From positions 3,387,001 through 3,451,000 of the forward strand of contig NC_060113.1 in the NCBI RefSeq assembly GCF_021155765.1: 64,000 nt of DNA. Reading direction: 5' to 3'. Shown here one piece after another: positions 37,201-49,914 of this stretch (its first letter is position 1; every line of letters begins with the position of its first letter). The DNA comes from Diprion similis (Eukaryota > Arthropoda > Insecta > Hymenoptera > Diprionidae). Below the pieces are notes generated by a model. The model had not been told where the DNA came from and made no database searches. It saw only the letters and a list, made by a program, of their open reading frames with translations. The position numbers and the translations under genes were made by a program.

Positions 37201-39052
37201 AATTCCCATCGGAATCTCTTTCACGCCAACCGCTGAGCCGAAAGGAACGCCAAATATATTTCTCGACGACTGTCCAAGGAACCTTTTGATTCGGCTTCAA
37301 GACTCCCATCCGAAGGTACCCTATTTGACAGGATACAACACTGTGGAGGGTCAATTGTTCAGCAAAATAGGTGGTACGGTAATTGATATCGTATAGAGAC
37401 GGTCCTCGCAATTTTTTTTTTTTTTTCTTTCATTTTACATGTCCCGGCGTTTATTAAAACAGATTTCTAATTTTACAGTTGGCCTGATCGATTCTGTCCT
37501 ACAATCAATTGTCAGAAGACTAACAGGTCTTCCTAAAGAACCGATGACCGTCGCGTATCTCAGGACGAAACCCATCCTCAAACAGCCGACACCGAAAATT
37601 ATCGATAACGTTTTAGGTGATTGGCAGTTCAAAGGTCCGATCATAGACTCGGCTCGATATCACTATTCGGGCGGATCCAACGTCTTCCTTTACCATTTCT
37701 CGTACAGCGGAAGGAATAACTTCGTCAAACTCTTCTGGGACAGCAGCCAAGGTGTGCAATTGGCCATTTGCATTATACGGTTCACTTGAAAAGTGTTTTT
37801 CACAATTGAACCGTAAAAACAGGCGATTTTGGGCAGCTCCTGAAAGTAGAAAAAACACGCTATATCTCAATTATTAGTGACGTACGCGTTGGGAAATAGT
37901 GAACCATTTCCCCACTGGTGGGGAAACATTTTTCCACAGTTTAACGCAGATAGATACGCACAGAAACTGTGCCAAAAACAGTATAGAAAACAGTGACAGA
38001 ATCAGTTTTCTTTCCGCTTCTTTACGGTTCTTGGAATACTTTTTGTACGTTTTTAATCGCGTTTAACGGTAACTTTAGTAGAGTCCGCTCGTGCGGCTAA
38101 CTTCACACTCACTCAGAATCATCACTTTTCCCCACTCATTGCTCGGCATACTATTTCCCCGTGTCCGCTTGTGTTGTTTGGATTTTTTTCCATTCTTACA
38201 CCACGAGATTATCTCAAATGAATAAAATCACGGCAGATTAATTCGTATTAGAATTCCACGGTTTGGCCAACTGTTATTTCAGCGCATAAACTAAACACTG
38301 GTAACGTAAGCGCGAGATATTTAACTTGTCACGTTATCAACTTTAAGCAATAAAGGTGGCGTTTAGACCCACAAATTCATTTGAGAAGCTAAATTTCTTG
38401 ATCCGCGGAAACGGGTTGTTGAAGTGAATGAGCTGGATTCAATATACAGTATTTAATAATGAACAAAGATCATGCAATGAAGTGAAACCGAGCGTTAATT
38501 CATCGCCTAAATTTTTATATTGACCCAAAAAATGACGCAATTTTCCAGAAATAATAACTTCGAACTAATAATATCGCTTCCCTTGAACTAATTGCATGAG
38601 CGTTAACTTGAAGCCTACATCTATAATCCGTATATTCATGGGCGATTCTTACATGATTCTTACAACACGTTTACAGCGCCAACGCACATGGACGAGCTGA
38701 CTTATTTGTTCAAGGGACGTGGATTGTTCGGAAAGCTGCCCATATTGGAGAACGCGTCACCGGAAGCGGCGGTTTCCCAGCGTCTATTGCGAATGTGGAC
38801 TAACTTTGCTAAAACTGGGTAATTGTCAAGGTCGTTTAGCAGTGTGACGAGATCTAATAATGTCGACGATCGAAGGATCACTGATTTAATTATTTTTACA
38901 GTAACCCAACACCGGGGAACAGCACCGGAGTCGACATTTACTGGCCCTCGAGGCCGTCGAAGCTGCTTCTCATCGGGGCAGACTTGAAGATACGAGATTC
39001 TCCACTTCAAACGAGTTGGAGCAGTTTTCTCGACCAGCAATGCTTCCAGTAA
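34280..39052 (+). CDS. Secreted carboxylesterase (alpha/beta hydrolase, type B)
   Basis: Carboxylic ester hydrolase of the esterase FE4/venom-esterase/juvenile-hormone-esterase group. Seven exons: 34280-34546, 34630-34767, 36336-36902, 37190-37370, 37479-37751, 38677-38818, 38902-39052; 572 residues, usual length for the family. A hydrophobic signal peptide occupies about residues 6-18. Conserved landmarks: GIPYAQSPLGNLRF, NEDCLYMNVYVP, FFIHGGAW (oxyanion hole), the nucleophile elbow GESAGG with its Ser, GYNTVEGQLF carrying the acidic residue, and THMDEL carrying the catalytic His. The triad is complete, so I expect an active enzyme and not a neuroligin-type adhesion protein. There is no C-terminal membrane anchor. 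I cannot decide the substrate class; detoxification, pheromone or hormone turnover are all possible. Confidence 0.92.
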
Positions 39053-42000
39053 GTCTACAATCCGTTGGTGAAAAATGTTTATGCTAAGAAACTGTGAACC
39101 ATACGCTTTGATAAATAATATTCAATAAATAAGCTACGGTTATGCGACACGGACGTCTTCAGTAATTACAACTATAAGTGTGCGTGCCTTGTGAATTACG
39201 ATATCCGCTAAATAAGATTGTCAAGATCTTGCTCAACGTATGTATACTATATACCACGCGCATTTGAGTACTTAGCCATGTGTACCTAAATCCTCAAGTA
39301 CTGTTATATCAATAAGTAATTTAAAATTATTAGGTAAATATAATTCCGAAAAAACGGTTACGAATCCAACTGTGTTAAATGATCGTAAATACTGCGATAT
39401 AATTTATTGAAAATTTTATAATACGAATATACGTATGTCATATAGATATGCTATACGTAAAATAATATTTATAGTCATCGTCCAGATAATTACAATATAA
39501 TTATCATAATAACCAATACACTTATGTACATACTACGATGCGATGCCAAATTTAATTTAAAAATATCTAACAATTTACGAACGCGTTACGTTGCTCTGTT
39601 ATATGTGTACATACTTAATTCGTGTACTTCTCTGCGTATAATAAGCTGCGTAAATAAATAATGTACATACAACGTATGTGTTACCCATAAGAGTTTAAAT
39701 AAATGTATATCGCATGGGCGAAAAATGCAAATACATATATTATTTCAATACAAAAATATTAACAGAATATCTTCATTTCGCCTGACCATTTATGTACAAT
39801 GACCAGTGAGTTTAGATTAATGCCTGAATTGGAACCTTGATCGCTTCGCATTATTTATTGCCATCGTTTACGTATGATAGACAGAATATAGCACAGAGCA
39901 AGGCCTGGGCTTTATTATACATTTCACAGGCATTTATTAATGTACTAGACATTTGACCACATGCAAAGGCTAACGGCCGAACTGATATTAACCTTGAAAT
40001 TCACACAGAGTGACGCAGAATGTCTCGCACCTTGCGAATTATTCGGCAATTATTGTATCATACAATCACGCACTGACCACATCGATATTCCCGCAAGGCC
40101 GCAACGCGTTGTTTCTATACATCAGCTAATTGCAGATCGCCAAAATGAATCCATTCGTTTTTTTTTTTGTACACTATAGTGTACAATCTTGATTTTCGAT
40201 TTCTACGATTTTCTCCGGATATACTACATATTAAATAACTCAGGCATATGAATTATTGGTCAAATTTGATGAAAAATCGATTACCGCTATTTATTTTGTA
40301 GAATTATTCTAACATTGCGAAAAAAACGCAAATTTTGAAGGAAAAAAACTCAGTTTCTGAAACCAGTGTGAAACATGTCTAAAATATCTCAAAACCGTCC
40401 AAAAAGTATTTCTTTACTTAAATAACGGCATTTTGAGTTTATTTTTTCATTTTAAAGTGAACGGCTTAAAGTAACCTAGCTTGCATGTACTACGTATGTA
40501 TGAACAGGCCAAAGGATAGGCGGTTTTATTTCTTTTATCCCGTTTTTGCTTTTTATGCTCTTCGATGTTTGCAGGCTGCGGAAATGCATAAGATTTTGAA
40601 CTCTGTCTGATTAGCATATAACATCGAATCACGCGCAAATGTGTAATTTTTTTTATACGTCGGGACTTTGGTTCCTGAAAATCTTGATTTACGTATCTAC
40701 GTACTCTTACAATTTATGAGTATAACACCTGGCGTATCACGTTTGCCAGGACAGAGCAGCGGCAATTTATTCGAACAAGTTGATCGATTACTGTATAAAA
40801 AAAAAACTAAAAAACCTTGAAACTCCCAAGGACATAATCACGGAGGAAATGAATTAAGATCAGAAGTTTATTCAAAATATTCATATAATATTATGCAATT
40901 TATTTATTCAATTACAAAAATTGAGAACCTGAATTTTTCAAAATTGCCACCTCACGAGCTATTTTATGGTGTAAAAAAAATTCCTTGAAACCCTTTTAAG
41001 AATGGAGTGAGTGTCAGACTTGAAGGGATATAATTTTCATAGAGCGTAACTGATTGTGAGTGAGTTCGCAATAAAGCTCGAGGTGTAATTTTCACAGGTG
41101 CAATTTAAAAAAAAATTACTATTATACTTTAATTTGTTTCCAATTTATTATCAATGTACCGGCTAGCAGTCTACTGCAATCGACTGCAAGCAAGGCAATC
41201 GACTTCTGAACTTGTAAAAACGTGTGAAGGCCACGCCGATGCAAAACTACTTGTCTCCAAATTGCTTTATGACTTGGAACACTCACGATGCGAAATCCAT
41301 TACATGCATGATCAATTTTGCTTCTAGTTCCGTGTAAATATCTATAGATATGTATAAACGTAGGCAGTATAAAGTTACAAGTTTATAGCCACGCTATAAT
41401 GATGTGCGAAATTCGTGTTAATTACGAGCTGGTTCATCGTCTCCTTGATTAATAGGTGAGGAAGGTATCTGACAATGTTTAAGAAGTTACCTCGGCAAAC
41501 TGCCAATTATAGCATACACCTCTTGAACGCTGATCGTTGTTACTTTCGATGCATACACCGTAGCTATTTCGGGGTCACAAGTATTCGCTGTTTTCTTTTC
41601 GAAAAATTATTCGAGCCTCGCAAGAAATCGGGGACAAGGAAAATGTGTCAATTGAGAGTCAGAGGGAGCGTCAAGTGACGTTTGCATTACGTCAATTCAT
41701 AAATTACGCGGATCATTTGTAATCTGTTGTTTGAATACGGTGTAAAAAAAATAAATACAAACCGTTGCCTTATACCTTTCAAGTACCCACATAAGGTACG
41801 ATATATCTATCAAAATATGGAATTTTAATCATTTAAATAAATGGCCCCTAAGTGCAAACACAACACGTATAAGTGAAAACTTTGAATGTTTTTTTGATCG
41901 ATACCTAAAACTGTCTTCCAAGTGAATTGATGAGCAATTTTTTCGCATTAATCAAGTCGAGTACAAAGATTACGTTAGTATAATATGGTAATGTGTTTCT

Positions 42001-42844
42001 GTAGTAAACCGATTGTGTATTATTGTTGTTATTATTATCACACGCAAAACGGTACTTTTTTATCTCCCCAAAAGCTCTAAAACTGTAACGTTCTACTCGA
42101 AAAATAATGGAGACGAAACACTCTACAAAACCTCTGCCAGATGTCGACGAATATTCAACGAGTCTCGATCACAAAGGATTGTATGATTTAAATTTTAGCA
42201 TTTCGACCATCAAGGCTGTCGAGTGTTTGCTATTTAATAGACAATGTCAAATGTACCCGGTCAAGATCGAGTACCTACACCTTCGATACAAGCTATTATT
42301 ACTAGAATTTGTTATTGTCCTATTAACGTCAATTCCGTGTAATTTCTATCAATAATAGATGGCTATGGAACCACCTTTCAGTTCCGCAATATGTAATTAC
42401 TTTTAAGATTTTTAAGCTGTATTGAACGTGAAAACGTAGAGTTCTGAAAGCACGAAGTTGTCAAATTTCGGAGGTCATTAACTTTCCGAAATTCTGGTTT
42501 TACTACATTCTTCTTGAAGAATCACAAATAAAAAATTCAGTGAGTAAGCGATCTTCGAACGTCGGTCATTTCGTGTTTTTTTATTCTAATATACAGTTAT
42601 TATAATTCAATATTTTCAAAATTTACGAACCTCTCAGAGCAGATTGGAATTTCAAAAGATAACTGTGATAAGAAAAAGTTTGATAAAATCAGTGTATCAT
42701 CGATTGCGGGACACTGCATAAATAATTTTTCCACAAAACAACAAGTATCGAAATTGGAATGAGAATAATTATCTTCTAACATCGAAACGTATATAGGTAT
42801 TCAATTAATTGCATCTAGATATATTCTATACATACATACATATA

Positions 42845-42883
<39 letters not shown>

Positions 42884-43087
42884 ATGTACAAAACTATTTA
42901 CATAATGTACTCTGCATTGTTAAGTCCCGAATTTGAATACCCCGATTTTATTATGAATTGACCGGCTATATTATACCGAAGAATCAAAACTGTGTACATG
43001 TTTCATACCTGACAGACATGATCAAGAGGAAATTTGTTTGTGCATGAATAATGATTTAAAACTACTTGTTTTTACTTTTTTACTACA
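39053..43087. other. Intergenic DNA after the esterase
   Basis: An AATAAA at 39124 may end the esterase transcript. Otherwise I see no gene. An 18-bp palindrome (TGTACACTATAGTGTACA) lies near 40169-40186, and an (AT)n then (AC)n tract at about 42846-42882. Short frames such as 42107-42355 have no splice partners or family features. Confidence 0.5.
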
Positions 43088-43961
43088 CTAGTCTTCTTCA
43101 GTAAAATCACTCTTCTCTCTACTCACTTCATTTGGAGAGAGACTTTGTTGACGATTGACTGATTGCAAAGAGGTCAAGTCGTATCCCATGAACAGCATTT
43201 GTGTACTTCTAATAACGTATGGATGTTGCAATACGTTTTGGCTACGATGGTCTGCAAGAATAACGTCCTCGGAAATTGGATAACTGACTTGATCATTCGG
43301 TATCTGTAAGTGTTTTTGACAATAAACAAAATCCCAAAAATATGGAAGTGAAATGAGCGCCACATATTAAACGAAAAATAAAAATTGCTTCGATCATTCA
43401 AGAGAACTATTATTTATTGCATACGATGGCTGATACAAGATTTAGTGAGTATTTAATATACCTGTGGATTGTCAAGGCATAAAAGTGCTCGGGACAATGT
43501 AACGGGCGAATCCCCTAAAGTAAAATGTACGGAAAGACGATCAGTCTGAGATTGGCGGTCCTCCTCATTACTAAAGCAACAGCAGAATGTAGATAATAGA
43601 GTTGAAGATTCAGTGTCGGTCTCATTTGGGGTATTCAAGCGACAAGGAGTATAAGCCCAAAGAGTATTTGAGTTTGTTTTGGGCTCCTCATTATCTTCAA
43701 CTGCGCTTCTTCGCATGATTCCATGCGAGGTTACTAATTGGATAATACGATGATTGTTTCGTATTCCATAAAATGTTGTGACAAATATTTTGACATATAA
43801 ACTCAAAACTCACAAATTTGCTACATGTAAAAGTGTATGACGCACTGAACCTGGCAACGTATAACCATTTTTCAATTGTGAAGTTGGAAAATTACAATCA
43901 GGATCTTCACTTGTCTTTGAATATTTGAGACCTATTTTCAAGATGCGAATGAAACAAAGGA
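43088..43961 (-). CDS. Unrecognised multi-exon gene, C-terminal exons
   Basis: I do not recognise this product. Three exons can be joined in phase: 43814-43961, 43462-43708 and 43088-43303. The last junction (CCACAG|gtatat donor, cttacag acceptor, NPQ/IPND) is convincing. The junction before it uses a weak acceptor, so the ATG at 43716 could instead be the true start of a shorter protein. The peptide is Ser/Thr/Asp-rich (TESSTLLSTFCCCFSNEED) and ends EKSDFTEED. Upstream, the first exon encodes hydrophobic residues (LCFIRILKIGLKYS) that could end a membrane helix. No start codon precedes it before the stop of the neighbouring gene at 44068, so an upstream exon is missing or the exons belong to alternative 3' ends of that neighbour. 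Confidence 0.4.
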
Positions 43962-44067
43962 CTACGAAAATAATTATTGCAAAAATTAATCAGCCGCCAA
44001 CCGAGTAATTGAAAAGATTATTCACGGTTGAAGATCAGAATAACTAATACAACTATAACGGTATTTT

Positions 44068-45745
44068 CTATGAGCGTGTTTCACTCGGTGTTTCATCTTG
44101 TTCTACTACATTGCATAATTGGTTCCACAGATCCTCGAGTTCAGTCTGATTTATCTTACATTGACAAAATTTCTTGAGAAGTTGGGAGTGCGCTGCTAAA
44201 AAATTATCCCCTAAAAAATATGTGAAAATTTTTCATGTTTCCGTTGAACTTTGAACACGGTTAATTTTATGCTTAAGTATTACTGAGTAAAAGAATAATA
44301 TTAGATTCTTACCCGCAGAGAACTGTGAGATTATAAAAAAATTGTCAATACACCACACACTTTCAAGGAATCTCAATATCCACCTTATTTCCAGGTAGAC
44401 TAAATCAGTGTTGTTCTTTGAGTGTAACAAAATCATTATACCACCATCGTCGTCTATAAATTCTTCCACAGACACAACTTCACGATTTTTTAATTGATTC
44501 AGAATTTTTGCACGTATTATATTCTGTTCGGTGTAATCTGATACAGCTGAAAGGTGAAATAATGCAAAGAAAAATTTATTTCGATAGCATAAAGCAAATA
44601 GATGAAAGAATAAATAGAAACTACGACTATTAGCAAATGTAGGTTTTATCATAATGTAGATAAACTTGGATAAGTACTGGAGAAAAATTTACCACATAAT
44701 TTTAGTAAATTTTTAGGCATTTAGAAATTTTCAATATGATTAATGATGGAATGACTAATGTATAACTGAGTAGTGTAATTTTACCACCAAATAAATTTGT
44801 GGTATCTTTAGCTTCAGTAAACTGCTGAATCCAAGGTGCTATTTCAAGAAGATAGCATTTTTTGACACTGTCAAAACGGCACTCAACTTCCAAAACTTCA
44901 ACATTTTTTTCTGAGTCCTGTGAAAAGTAGTTTAATAATCAGAAGATGATCGCATGTAGACCATTCTTTGTAGCCATTACAAAAAGAAAAAAAAAGCCAA
45001 TTATTTCAGGCATAACAGGCTCCTGTGATATTGTTACCTTTGAATTCACAGTAATCTCGACAAAAAATTCCAACACCTTTGACTTGACATTGGCAGTGTA
45101 CAAGTATTTGTGATCCGATATCCATTTCTTATCTACGCCATTGAATTTGAAACCCAACATGAAACTGGATACAGTAACACATTTTTTGTTCAGACCATTT
45201 CCAGGATCACGTTGACAGAAAAAATCTTTAAATTCATTTTCTTCAGGTAAGAAATCCCTACGTATCGAATAAAAATGAAAATAAAATTTCGGTCAACAAT
45301 GACAATCCAAAAGTTAAATAATCAAACCACATAGAATTTTCAAAACAAGATCGCATTAAAGCTAGAAGACATTAAGAAAGTTAAAAATGCTTTCAAAAGA
45401 AGTAACGAATTAAGTATTATCACAGTTGAATAGTAAGTCTAGCCAAGATTTGCAAAAACGTATTCGGTGTTACTTTTGATATTGATGAAAGTCTTATACT
45501 TTTCTGTTTTGTTATGAGTTTTGCCTCCTGCCTTTTCCCAGGCATCCAATTCGTTCCTTAATTCAATTGTCCTCTGAATAAGTTTCTCCTTAACTTTTCT
45601 CAATTCAATCAGTTCCTCGTCAACCTATGGAAGAAGATTAGAAAATTGAAGAACTTTAAACTTTACCAAAAGGCATAATATACTCCAAACTAAATGTTTT
45701 CAAATGCGAGCTTACCTCCTCAGCAGTCATGTTGATCAAATTCAT
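44068..45745 (-). CDS. CENP-P-like protein (putative kinetochore subunit)
   Basis: Six exons join with consistent phases: 45716-45745, 45500-45624, 45038-45257, 44785-44917, 44313-44546, 44068-44210, giving 294 residues. An N-terminal coiled-coil-like segment (VDEELIELRKVKEKLIQRTIELRNEL, residues about 11-36) precedes two alpha/beta segments: one from FMLGFKFNGV to WIQQFTEAKD, another from REVVSVEEFI to FLESVWCIDN. This order, the length and the local patterns (LGFKF then a hydrophobic strand plus acidic helix, then ILNQLKNR) resemble vertebrate CENP-P (288 residues, coiled coil plus tandem RWD), a member of the inner-kinetochore CENP-O/P/Q/U group. Sequence identity is low, so CENP-O or another RWD protein is possible. 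The exon 2 donor (GAAAA|gtataag) was chosen because it keeps the frame; a nearby gtaaca donor would not. Confidence 0.5.
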
Positions 45746-46979
45746 CTACCAGCAATTATGATCTTCCGATTCTTGGGATATAACAAGCTTCTGTGAAGCA
45801 CCTTTACAAGCTGAAAAAGTTCAATAATGAATTCAATATAATTGTATCTGAACATCATGACTCCTAGAAACAAAGACAGTTTGAAAACTCTATAAGTTTC
45901 AAGGTGAACAATTTTAATTCAATCATTACGTGTGATTAACATCCAATTAGATATAGGTAAAACAAGCGAAACCGAAGAGAGTATCACTTGTGCATTATTT
46001 TACGTATACAAAACGTTATACTGCTTGAGTGATTCTTGCACTAGTCGAAAAATGTAATCAAAACATATTCAAGTAGGTAAACCACTAGACAGATGGGGTT
46101 TTAAAGATGGTTAACTCTAGATAAATTTTCACGACGAGCACTCAGCGGGTGAGTGCGAAAGCTTCTTTATCGACGGAAGCCATTCACACGCAATCCCATA
46201 TGACACACAAAACCCCAGTAGAATAATCGTCTTTAACAGCTTTAGTTAATGGAGTTGAGAATGAAAGATTGGGGTTAAAATGAAATTGGAATAGATATCT
46301 ACCTGCAAACGCGAATTCTAATTTTTACGAACTAAATGAACTACCCTCAAAAAGATACAAACTTCTTTATTATATTGATGGCCCTTAAGTCGAATTCAGG
46401 TGAATATTTCCGCGAGAAGGCGAATGAATTAAAACGTTGTCACCATTCAAGGTTTAAAAATAATATTTGAGAGAGCTTGGCTGACGTGGATTTTGGCGGG
46501 AAAGAAAATTGATCTCACGGCGCAGGTGGTGCCATAAAAGATGGCCGAGCTAATACCGCGTAGCAACAAAATTGCAAAATAATTTCATTAGCTTCAATAT
46601 TTTCTAGTATAAATATTACATTGTACTGTTTTTTTGCGTCGTATGAAAACCAGCGGGCCGTTCTTTTTCCCGATCTAAAGTGTTCCTTTATTTTTTTTTT
46701 TTAGTTGAATTACAAATCATAATTTTTGTAGGTTAAACATTTCGTCATTTTTATTGTGTAACTGTTATAATCTTTCCAAATAGTCGAAAGTTATGCGTGT
46801 CGTATATTATTACTATTGTTTGAAGTTGTTTAAACTTGCTTCAAAGTTTACTTATTATTCGAATGTAACTTTACACTACGTTCACAATCTAGGATAGTGT
46901 TTATATCCTGACTGTACATTATAGTTTTGGTTATAATCTTCCTTCTGCGTTTTTTTCAATTACTTACCAAAGAAATATT
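45746..46979. other. Divergent promoter region (CENP-P-like / zinc finger)
   Basis: About 1.2 kb separates the two divergent start codons. The stretch near 46140-46560 is richer in CpG than its surroundings and probably carries both promoters. The right part before 46980 is AT-rich leader. No further ORF or repeat of note. Confidence 0.45.
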
Positions 46980-49914
46980 ATGTCGGGAAATAAAATGTCC
47001 GATAGAAGTCATCAAGAACTTACAAGTTTATTATCGACATATTCTAACCAGGTGGGATTTTCCGCAATCAATTATATTTATTTTCGATAATCACTAGAAT
47101 TAGACTCACTTGCAAATCAGGCAATTCCTGAATATACAATAATAATATTCATATAACTCCGCCATTTTTAGACATATTCATTCAATAACTTAATTCTCGT
47201 ACGTTTTAATTCAACCTCATCCTAGCACATAAGTACTTTTAATTTCCAATCTTGTTGTTTGACTGTCTCTCAACAAAATGTGAACCGTGATTTACATTCC
47301 AACCAACTTTACTGCACGTTCAATTGTTCTAGGATGACTCAATGCTCGAATCGATAGATGGAATATCCTTGGAAAACGTCCATACAGTATCGCTTGATTA
47401 TTTGAACGAATGCATGAGCGATCTGGAAAGCAAGGATTCGGGAATACGTTTGTCTCCCGGTTCGCCTGGAATGTTCCCATCGGATCATCGCATGGATAAA
47501 TTTACTGAGCATGATTTGGCAAATCTTGATATCGGCCTGATTAAAGAAGGGGATTTATATTTGAAATCTGAATGCAAATTTGATAAAAATAATATTATTC
47601 CTAGATTAGGAAATGAATTAACTAAAACCAAGAACAATGTTGATTATACCCGAAATTCTGAATCTATTCTAGCAATTTCAATAGAGAATTTACAACATAC
47701 TTGTAAAACATGTGTTGAAGTATGCGGTGAAAGTGAGGATACGTTTGTGGAGCTCGATCAGATACAAAAAAATACTTTGATTCACGATTCAGAGTTGGAT
47801 AAACACAAGGAGCTTTGTTCTGATGAATTCAACAGCAAAGGGCAAAAAAATGATGAAACTGAATGTCACAAAAGACCATCAAGGAGTGACTGCAGTACTG
47901 AAAGGGATTCAGAAATTGAGAAAAGCTCGGACACTGAGGAACCGGCTCATGACTGTAAGGTTGAAGAAGAAGGCGAGTCGTGCGACAGTAAAATTAAAGT
48001 CGAACTACTGCCTCAAGCTTGTGAACAATGCCCAATGACATTCAAGTACAAAAGACACTTGGATCGACACTTGGAGGGTCATCAGAAAAATAACTGCCCG
48101 CATTGTGACGCTAAATTTGCGAGAAAAAAACATCTGGATGTACATTTATTTCGGTTACACGGAGAGCGGATAACTAAATACCCCCATACTTGCGACATTT
48201 GTTTAAAAGGTTTTCCAAAGAGACTGCTACTGAATAGGCACAAAGCTAATCACCATGACGAAAAGGCTCAAATGTGTGCGGACTGCGGTGATATACTGGA
48301 AAACAGTTCAGAGGCTCTAGAACATAGTGAAAAACATAGTCAGGAGAGAAGGTTTCATTGTGATAAATGTCCTCAGGCTTTTAGTATGGAACAAAAGTAT
48401 CTAATACATGTAAAAAATCATGATACGTATAAATGTCCGAGATGCGAGTCTGGTTTTGCCTCTAAGAAAAGAGCCAATGAACATTATCGGTTACAACATT
48501 CAGCAAAACTACCCAGAGAACCTGAAACTTCTGTAACTGGTAAGTTATAAATGGCACGCAATCTTTTCTTTTAATTGAAATTGAAATTGAAATTGAAATC
48601 TGTGATTTTTTAATGAATTTACTTCACTTTCAGGGATGTTTTACTGTAACGATTGCCGGCATAACTTCATGACCAAAGATAGCTATCTCCGCCATTTGAA
48701 AACAGCGTCGCACCTGAGTAAAATGCACACCGAAATACCTCTCAAAGCGTTATTCACTTGTACAATTTGTACAAAACAGTTAACATCGCGTAAAGCATTG
48801 GACCAGCACATCAGAAGAGTTCACAGAGATGAAAAGAAATATTCATGTGATACTCAGGGATGCGAGTTTCATTCGACTAATAAAAGCGACTTAGAAAGGC
48901 ATAGACAATTGCACATAGAAGAGAGAAATATAGTTTGCGAACATTGTGGAAAGACATTCACTACGATCAGTATACTTAAAGATCACGTACTGTATGTGCA
49001 TAACATGGAAAGACAATTTGTGTGCGAAGAATGTGGAAAAGCATTCAAAAGGAACAGCCTGCTTAACAGGCATAAGATGTCTCACCAACAAATTAGACCC
49101 TTTACCTGCGAACAGTGCGGAGCTGCATTTAAAAGATCTCATCATTTAACAAGGCACATGGAATCGTGTCACAGGATTACGTTAGAAAAGAAAAAGCGGG
49201 TAATGTATATGAAATAGATTAGGTCTATTCATCAAGTTTGTAAGTAAACTAGAAATCACTTATTATTGAACTTATCTTATGATTTGATTTATTTACCAGG
49301 TGGTGAAGTTGATGAAAACTGAAGATGGTCGATTGGTACCAATTCCTGAGGAACCTAAAAAACCGAAAACTAAAAGAGTGAAATCTAAAAAGGATAGTCA
49401 ACTGATTAGCTACGATGAGTCTGGTACAAGTGTAACGAATCGTCTACTTATAAGTAAGGACATGGTCGAATTGTCTACAGAATTGTCCCATGTTACTCCC
49501 ATGTCTACAATTACAAGCTCGGAATCGACTGACATACCCCTAGGACTGGCAAATACAATTTCTGAGGTCGATTCTGTGCCTCAAGTATTATCTCTGGTCG
49601 ATGTTAACTCTGGTCAAGTAGTTACGGTCGAAGTAACGAATCCGGATACACTACCATTGACGGATTTGGTTGACCAATTTGAGGCCAATTGTAGCGAGAT
49701 CCTTGGGCTATCTAGCTACCCTGATCTAGAGTTTCAAAATGGTATTTTGAATACAGAACAAAATTATTATGATCAAGTTAGTTATGCTGAATTACCTTTA
49801 GAGAATGTTGGCGAATCTTCGCTCTTGTTAGACCCAAATTCGAGTAAAATGGATAGCCTACCAGCTATTGAAAATTATTTAACACAGCCCTTTTCTCCAT
49901 TTTTAAACCTCTGA
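46980..49914 (+). CDS. C2H2 zinc-finger protein, 12 fingers
   Basis: Probable nuclear DNA-binding protein. Four exons, 46980-47051, 47333-48539, 48634-49199 and 49300-49914, give 819 residues. Residues 1-250 are acidic and finger-free; they include a CKTCVEVCGE stretch and a run DSEIEKSSDTEE. Twelve C2H2 fingers follow from about residue 254 to 610, six in exon 2 and six in exon 3. The best-formed are the last three (CEHCGKTF, CEECGKAF, CEQCGAAF). Finger 4 is degenerate (CADCGDILENSSEALEHSEKH). Only the last fingers have linkers near the TGEKP type. After a basic patch (KPKTKRVKSKK) the tail is Ser/Thr/Asp-rich and could be an activation region. No ZAD or BTB domain is visible. I cannot name an orthologue. 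Confidence 0.88.
48573..48599. repeat. (ATTGAA)n in zinc-finger gene intron 2
   Basis: Between four and five tandem copies of a 6-bp unit in a 94-bp intron. Confidence 0.85.

Noticed and set aside
40169-40186. 18-bp palindrome TGTACACTATAGTGTACA as a transposon end or operator
   Set aside because: Single occurrence, with no partner sequence or gene next to it. Left as a note in the intergenic entry.
42846-42882. AT/AC repeat considered as a CRISPR-like or satellite array
   Set aside because: It is a plain dinucleotide microsatellite; there are no spacers, and the DNA is eukaryotic.
45474-45624. Longer exon 2 for the CENP-P-like gene using the donor AAAA|gtaaca
   Set aside because: It would leave phase 1, and the next exon then hits a stop soon after. 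The earlier gtataag donor keeps the frame.
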